64,000 bases of DNA, from positions 1 to 64,000 of the forward strand of contig QFQR01000005.1 of NCBI GenBank assembly GCA_003243275.1, given 5' to 3'. Position 1 is the stretch's first letter, and every line of letters starts with the position of its first letter. The position numbers and the translations under genes were made by a program. Under the pieces are notes generated by a model that worked only from the letters and a program-made list of their open reading frames with translations, had not been told where the DNA came from and ran no database searches. Of the stretch, positions 60,384-64,000 are shown in pieces. Source of the stretch: Leifsonia xyli. GTDB lineage: Bacteria > Actinomycetota > Actinomycetes > Actinomycetales > Microbacteriaceae.

Positions 60384-61491
60384 CTTCGAACGACACTTTG
60401 CCGCGCGCCGAGTCGGGGCGCGAGAGGCAGGCGAGCGCGATGCCTTCGCCGAGATCGTCGGGCGTCAGCCCCAGAAGCTCGTGTCGCTTCATGCGCAGGG
60501 CTCCGGCCTCTACCCGGCACATGCAGGACAGGCAGGTTCCCTCCTGGCATGAAAACGGGGCGTCGACGCCCGCTCGTTGAAGCGCTGACAGGAGCGTCTC
60601 CTGAGGCTCCACACTGATCTCGTGCTCTTCCCCGTCGATGCGCACCGTCACCGATTCACACGGGGCTGACGGCGCGTCGTTCTCGTCCGCTCCTTCGGGA
60701 AGGATGCGCACGGTGCGCGCGTCGTCGAGCTCCGAGGCGTTCACCGCTTCCGCCACCTCGTAGCTCTCGCGGCGGATGTCGCGGTCGGCGAGCCCGCGCT
60801 CGGACAAGGCGGTCGCGGCCTCGTCCATAAACGCGGTCGGACCGCACAGATAGGCGATCTCCGGCAGGTTTCCGTGGGGCGCGTGCGCGGAGAGGATCTC
60901 AGCGAGCCGCGCGCGGTCGAGTCGTCCCCTCTCTCCCATCCAGGCGTCGGACGGCCGGGTCAGCACGTGCACCACGCGAAGCGCGTCCGGATGGTCTGCG
61001 ATCAGGCGCTCGAGCGCGTTGCGGAAGATGATGCCGTCTTCGTGGCGGCTGGCGTAGATCAGCGTCACCTCGTGGCCCGCGCCGCGCAGCAGCAGCCATC
61101 TGAGAATCGAATAGAGCGGGGTCACGCCGCTGCCGGCGCCGACCAGCAGGAAGTGATGAGGCGTGTCTTCCGGCGCTTCGAAAAAGCGCCCCTGAGGCTC
61201 CGACACCTCGACCATGGCGCCGGGAGCCACCTGCTCAACCAGGAGCGGCGACAGTGCGCCGCCGTCGATCCGCTTGATCGTGAGCTGGAGATACGGATCC
61301 AGCGCGGGAGTCGAGCTGATCGAATAGCTCCGCTCGACCTCCGCGCCGTTCACCGTCCCGCGCACATGAACGAATTGTCCGGGCTGGTAGTCGAATGGCT
61401 CGGCGGCGTCCTCGGGCAATTTCAGTCGAAGCGAGCAGGTGTCCGCTGTCTCCATGATTTTCTCGGCGACGACGAGCGATAAGCGCCCCAT
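60376..61491 (-). CDS. paaE: PaaE-like NAD(P)H:ferredoxin oxidoreductase with C-terminal [2Fe-2S] domain
   Basis: A 371-residue electron-transfer protein. An FAD domain (about 1-105: YQPGQFVHVRG, RSYSISSTP) and an NAD domain (HHFLLVGAGSGVTPLYSILR, YLCGPTAFMDEAATAL) precede a plant-type ferredoxin (FSCQEGTCLSCMCRVEAG and the fourth Cys in IALACLSRP). paaE homologues are part of known cmu clusters. A likely job is reductive activation of the corrinoid, but this is unproven. It heads paaE-channel-cobT behind a dyad. Confidence 0.9.
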   Translation of the reverse strand: MGRLSLVVAEKIMETADTCSLRLKLPEDAAEPFDYQPGQFVHVRGTVNGAEVERSYSISSTPALDPYLQLTIKRIDGGALSPLLVEQVAPGAMVEVSEPQGRFFEAPEDTPHHFLLVGAGSGVTPLYSILRWLLLRGAGHEVTLIYASRHEDGIIFRNALERLIADHPDALRVVHVLTRPSDAWMGERGRLDRARLAEILSAHAPHGNLPEIAYLCGPTAFMDEAATALSERGLADRDIRRESYEVAEAVNASELDDARTVRILPEGADENDAPSAPCESVTVRIDGEEHEISVEPQETLLSALQRAGVDAPFSCQEGTCLSCMCRVEAGALRMKRHELLGLTPDDLGEGIALACLSRPDSARGKVSFEDV

Positions 61492-61546
61492 GGGATTTCG
61501 ACCTCCACGCTGAGCGCCTCATTGCATCGTCGGGCGCTATTACATT

Positions 61547-61566
61547 TTCATACGTGTAAGTATGAT
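61547..61566. promoter_or_regulatory. Dyad operator candidate for paaE-channel-cobT
   Basis: TTCATACGTGTAAGTATGAT matches the consensus except for A-to-T at position 1 and C-to-A in the second core. The inner part TCATACGTGTAAGTATGA is a near-perfect inverted repeat. Confidence 0.7.
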
Positions 61567-61709
61567 TTTGATTGTGCGTCAACCGGGCGCCCCGGTCGGC
61601 TCTGTCGCCAACAGGCGCCGGCGCCCTCGAAGCGAAGCAAGTTTGCCACAGCCTGACGCCGGGCGCCCGCTGTGGGATTCCGGACTTGACACGCCTTACG
61701 CCTGAATAA

Positions 61710-61729
61710 ATCATACGTGGACTAGGGAT
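61710..61729. promoter_or_regulatory. Dyad operator candidate for the CmuC-like/cmuA operon
   Basis: ATCATACGTGGACTAGGGAT has a perfect left half and AC...GAT of the right half. TTGACA lies 18 bp upstream. It is 102 bp before the leader ORF. Confidence 0.6.
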
Positions 61730-61831
61730 ATCGTAAGCGCTGAACGTGCTCTCAACCTGACGAAGAGCGGCGGCGCGGAAACGGCCTTAGCCGGAGTGCG
61801 GCGAGGAAATCGGACCTTGAGGGAGGATCCA

Positions 61832-61891
61832 ATGACCGTGTTTGACGCCGAGCTGGCGATCCGGCGGCTGTCGCCGTCGCGTGACGACTGA
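61832..61891 (+). CDS. Possible 19-residue leader peptide, or frameshifted gene start
   Basis: GGGAGGA sits ideally before ATG 61832, which opens MTVFDAELAIRRLSPSRDD and stops at 61889-61891. The best ribosome site of this transcript thus serves a 19-codon frame. The large CmuC-like frame has only GTG 61881, overlapping the leader stop, or ATG 61938, which has no ribosome site. Either the leader couples translation, or a frameshift has split the true N-terminus. Confidence 0.5.
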   Translation: MTVFDAELAIRRLSPSRDD

Positions 61892-63182
61892 CGGAGCGGT
61901 TCGGCGGGAAAAGCTGCTCCCGTCGCCGAGCCTGGCCATGTCCAACGCCGCCAACCCCCGTCCCCTTCGGAGTCTCTGCGAAGGGTCGATCCCCGTCGAG
62001 ATCGGCTGCACCGCCTATACCGGCGTGCGTTCGACCGCGCTTGGGAGACCCGCGGGCGGTTTCGTGACCGATCCCGTTCTCGCGACGGTTCCGCTGACCT
62101 CGCTCAGTCTTGGAACGCTGGGCTCGAGCTTCCAGCGCGCGGGCGCGGTGCGAAAGAACCCGGCGCTGGTCGGCGATCGTTTCGTGGATCCGCTGGGCGC
62201 GGGCTGGCTGGCTTCGGCTGAGGGGCCCTCGCCGCTGGATCATCCGCTCGAGCAGGACGAGACACGTCTGTCGACTCTGGTGCGCCCGACCGCCGCGGAC
62301 GGCATCCAGAGGCCGGTTGGGCGCGCGCCGGCGCTCCTCGACGCGCCGTTGCCAGGACTGCTTGAGATCTGTGTCTCCCTGCGGGGCGGGTGGAACTTCC
62401 TTGACGACTGCGCCAGCGGCGCGCCGATCGTCCCGCGGCTGCTGGACTGGGCCGAAGAGGCGCTGAGCGACGCCTATGCCGATGCGCTAGAGGCCGCCGA
62501 TCGCCCCGTGGCGATCGCTTACCGGGATACGGTCGGGGCCGACGTCGGGCCGTACTTTTCCGAACGCGACTTTTCGGCGTTGGTCGCGCCCCGTCTGACA
62601 AATCTGTTCTCTTCGATCCGACGTCGTTCCGGCGCGCCGATCCTGGCCGTCGTCAGGGGCGCCGCCCGGCCGCTGCTGCGCTCGTTCGTGGATCTCGGCG
62701 TCGAGGCCGTCGGCGTCGACGCCGGCGCGCGCGGCATGACGGTTCCCGAAGTCCGGCGCGCGGTCGGATCTTCGGTCGTGATCCATGGCGCCGCCGACCT
62801 CGTGGCCTTGGGGCGGGCGCTGGAGGGCGGCGACCTCAAGGGCGTGGCGCTTCTGGCGTCCGAATTCGCCGCCGCGGTTCCGGTCGTCGCCGCTCCGCTC
62901 GGCCCAATCGCCAGCGCGGGCGCGCTGGGGGCGGCGGCCCGCGGCGCCGCGTTCCTCAACGTCCTGACCGGCGACGAGCTTTCCGATCTCCGCCGCGTCG
63001 GTCCCGTCCGCAGCATCATCGACCGCGCCGCTGGAGCGCGGCCACCCGAATTCGTGGACGTGATTGCAGAAATTGACCCGGCCTGCAGCCGGACCAATCC
63101 GCGGCGCACGATCGATGGCGGGCGCAGGCCCGCCGGGTCTGCCGAAGACAGGTCGCCCGCCGCGGCCGAACATCAAGCCTGA
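61881..63182 (+). CDS. Second CmuC-like methyltransferase, uroporphyrinogen-decarboxylase fold
   Basis: Up to 433 residues. IPVEIGCTAYTGVRSTAL is the counterpart of VDVGTTTLTALRPS in cmuC at 50811-51926. Later, SSIRRRSGAPILAVVRGAAR and SSVVIHGAADLVALGRALEG match the URO-D barrel. The HSCG-type zinc ligands of CmuC are replaced (VRGAARP), so methyl transfer is doubtful. The C-terminal 30 residues are low-complexity. The start is uncertain: GTG 61881, coupled to the leader ORF, or ATG 61938. It lies 20 bp before cmuA and is presumably co-transcribed. Confidence 0.75.
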   Translation: MTTDGAVRREKLLPSPSLAMSNAANPRPLRSLCEGSIPVEIGCTAYTGVRSTALGRPAGGFVTDPVLATVPLTSLSLGTLGSSFQRAGAVRKNPALVGDRFVDPLGAGWLASAEGPSPLDHPLEQDETRLSTLVRPTAADGIQRPVGRAPALLDAPLPGLLEICVSLRGGWNFLDDCASGAPIVPRLLDWAEEALSDAYADALEAADRPVAIAYRDTVGADVGPYFSERDFSALVAPRLTNLFSSIRRRSGAPILAVVRGAARPLLRSFVDLGVEAVGVDAGARGMTVPEVRRAVGSSVVIHGAADLVALGRALEGGDLKGVALLASEFAAAVPVVAAPLGPIASAGALGAAARGAAFLNVLTGDELSDLRRVGPVRSIIDRAAGARPPEFVDVIAEIDPACSRTNPRRTIDGGRRPAGSAEDRSPAAAEHQA

Positions 63183-63202
63183 AGCGAAGGGAAGGAAGAA
63201 CA

Positions 63203-64000
63203 ATGGCGCAGCCGGGACAGATGAGCAGCCGCGAACGGATGTTCGCCGCGGTGACGATGAAGGAATTGCCGGATCAGGTGCCTGTGGTGCCGCTTCTGAT
63301 GGCGCGTGGAATCCGCGAGGGCGGCATCACCGTCGATCAGGCGCTGCGCGACGGCGAGGCGTCGGCTCACGCGAAGGCGGCGGCGCTCAAGAAGTTCGGC
63401 GGTGACGTCATTATCGCGGGCACCGATCTGTTCACCCCGGTCGAATGCGTTGACGGCTGCGAGCTCGATTACCTGCCGCACGCCCAGCCGTCGCTGGTGA
63501 AGCACCCGACGCCGAGCCGAGACTCCTTCTACCGCTTCAAGGAAAAATACGAGCGCGAGGGATTCCAGCCCTCCGAGCGCGTCCTTCAGATCCAGAAAGA
63601 GATCAGGACCATGGTCGCGCTGGGCTACAAGGACACCCACGCCATACCGACACCGGTCGGCGGACCGATCACCACCGCCCAGCTGATGACTGGCTCGTCG
63701 GAGTTTCTGCAGTATCTGAGCGACGATCCGGACTATGCGCTCGAAGTGACGGAACTCGCGCTCGACGTCGTTAAGAATGTCTGCCGGATGATGTTCGAAG
63801 CCGGCGTCGACGTCTGCAACATCCTCGATCCGTTCAACTCTTCGGACATTCTGCCGCCCGAGCTCTACAGGAAGCACGGCCTTCCGTTCCAGAAGCGCCT
63901 GTTCGATTACATCCACAAGGATCTCGGCGGGATCGGCTTCACCCATACCTGCACCTTCACGCAACCGATCTGGCGCGACATCGCGGAGAACGGCTGTCTG
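63203..64000 (+). CDS. cmuA: Chloromethane:corrinoid methyltransferase CmuA, 5' part (runs off the window)
   Basis: The first 266 codons of the two-domain enzyme that takes the methyl group of chloromethane onto its own corrinoid. The visible part is the N-terminal URO-D/MtbA-like methyltransferase domain: SSRERMFAAVTMKELPDQVP, LLMARGIREGG, IIAGTDLFTPVECVDGCELD, AIPTPVGGPITTAQLMTGSS, DVCNILDPFNSSDILPPELY and FTHTCTFTQPIWRDIAENG. These agree closely with what I recall of CmuA. ATG 63203 has AAGGAAG upstream. The corrinoid-binding C-terminal domain should follow beyond 64000. Confidence 0.9.
   Translation, partial: MAQPGQMSSRERMFAAVTMKELPDQVPVVPLLMARGIREGGITVDQALRDGEASAHAKAAALKKFGGDVIIAGTDLFTPVECVDGCELDYLPHAQPSLVKHPTPSRDSFYRFKEKYEREGFQPSERVLQIQKEIRTMVALGYKDTHAIPTPVGGPITTAQLMTGSSEFLQYLSDDPDYALEVTELALDVVKNVCRMMFEAGVDVCNILDPFNSSDILPPELYRKHGLPFQKRLFDYIHKDLGGIGFTHTCTFTQPIWRDIAENGCL

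Larger units (their letters stand above)
61492..61831. promoter_or_regulatory. Divergent promoter region between paaE and the second CmuC-like gene
   Basis: A 340-bp gap with a dyad near each end (61547-61566 and 61710-61729). A possible -35 box lies beyond each: TTGACG on the minus strand at 61582-61577 and TTGACA on the plus strand at 61686-61691. I see no riboswitch or gene in it. Confidence 0.7.

Noticed and set aside
1..64000. CRISPR arrays, insertion sequences, rRNA genes
   Set aside because: No regularly spaced repeats, transposase frames or rRNA-like stretches were seen; the only mobile-element trace is the truncated integrase.

Overview
The window reads as a high-GC, methylotrophic alphaproteobacterium, probably a member of the Hyphomicrobiales. 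The reasons are a chloromethane-utilisation (cmu) gene set, CmuA/CmuB/CmuC together with the folate genes purU, folD, folC and metF, plus the alphaproteobacterial style of the cobalamin genes. I cannot assign genus or species from the sequence alone.

Left third (about 1-24.6 kb). After the 3' end of a truncated metZ come a PstS/DING-type phosphate-binding protein gene with an apparent 1-nt frameshift, then one long minus-strand operon. Its order of transcription is: two-partner-secretion transporter TpsB; an ExbB fused to DUF2341/LamG-like domains; ExbD; TonB; an outer-membrane porin; a secreted coiled-coil protein; a parvulin prolyl isomerase; a YbjN-like protein; a 4216-residue haemagglutinin-type exoprotein TpsA; and the remains of a lytic transglycosylase. 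It looks like a self-contained, possibly TonB-energised export and surface-display system. The layout resembles, from memory, the phosphate-depletion PdtA/PdtB locus of Pseudomonas aeruginosa.

Middle (24.9-35 kb). A DyP peroxidase with an encapsulin targeting tail is followed by its encapsulin shell, then cardiolipin synthase and a DUF2188 protein. Next comes a decayed integration site: a malformed tRNA-Gly(CCC), an integrase truncated at its first catalytic arginine and an alpha/beta-hydrolase fragment. A LysR/amidohydrolase/MFS/SDR cassette of unknown substrate lies beyond it.

Right half (35-64 kb). This is a corrinoid and C1 region. It holds bluB behind a cobalamin riboswitch, an HPP membrane protein, a BtuF-like protein and a divergent globin-type chemoreceptor. 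A long operon runs cbtB-cbtA-DUF1636-orf-cobH-cobI-cobJ-cbiT-cobM-cobA-cobB-orf, and cobD and cobC-cbiD are nearby. Then follow cmuB-cmuC, divergent purU-folD-folC, metF, a MerR-type regulator, paaE-(SLAC1/TehA channel)-cobT, a second CmuC-like gene, and cmuA, which runs off the end. Together these would take the methyl group from chloromethane through a corrinoid protein (CmuA) and CmuB to tetrahydrofolate, oxidise it by MetF, FolD and PurU to formate, and build the cobalamin needed.

The most interesting observation is a 20-bp dyad, ATC-N2-ACGT-N2-ACGT-N2-GAT, recurring with variations in nearly every promoter gap of the right half. It is a perfect palindrome in the gap in front of the MerR gene. 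I read this as the operator of an undescribed chloromethane/cobalamin regulon. A chloride-exit role for the SLAC1/TehA channel inside it is a second testable idea.
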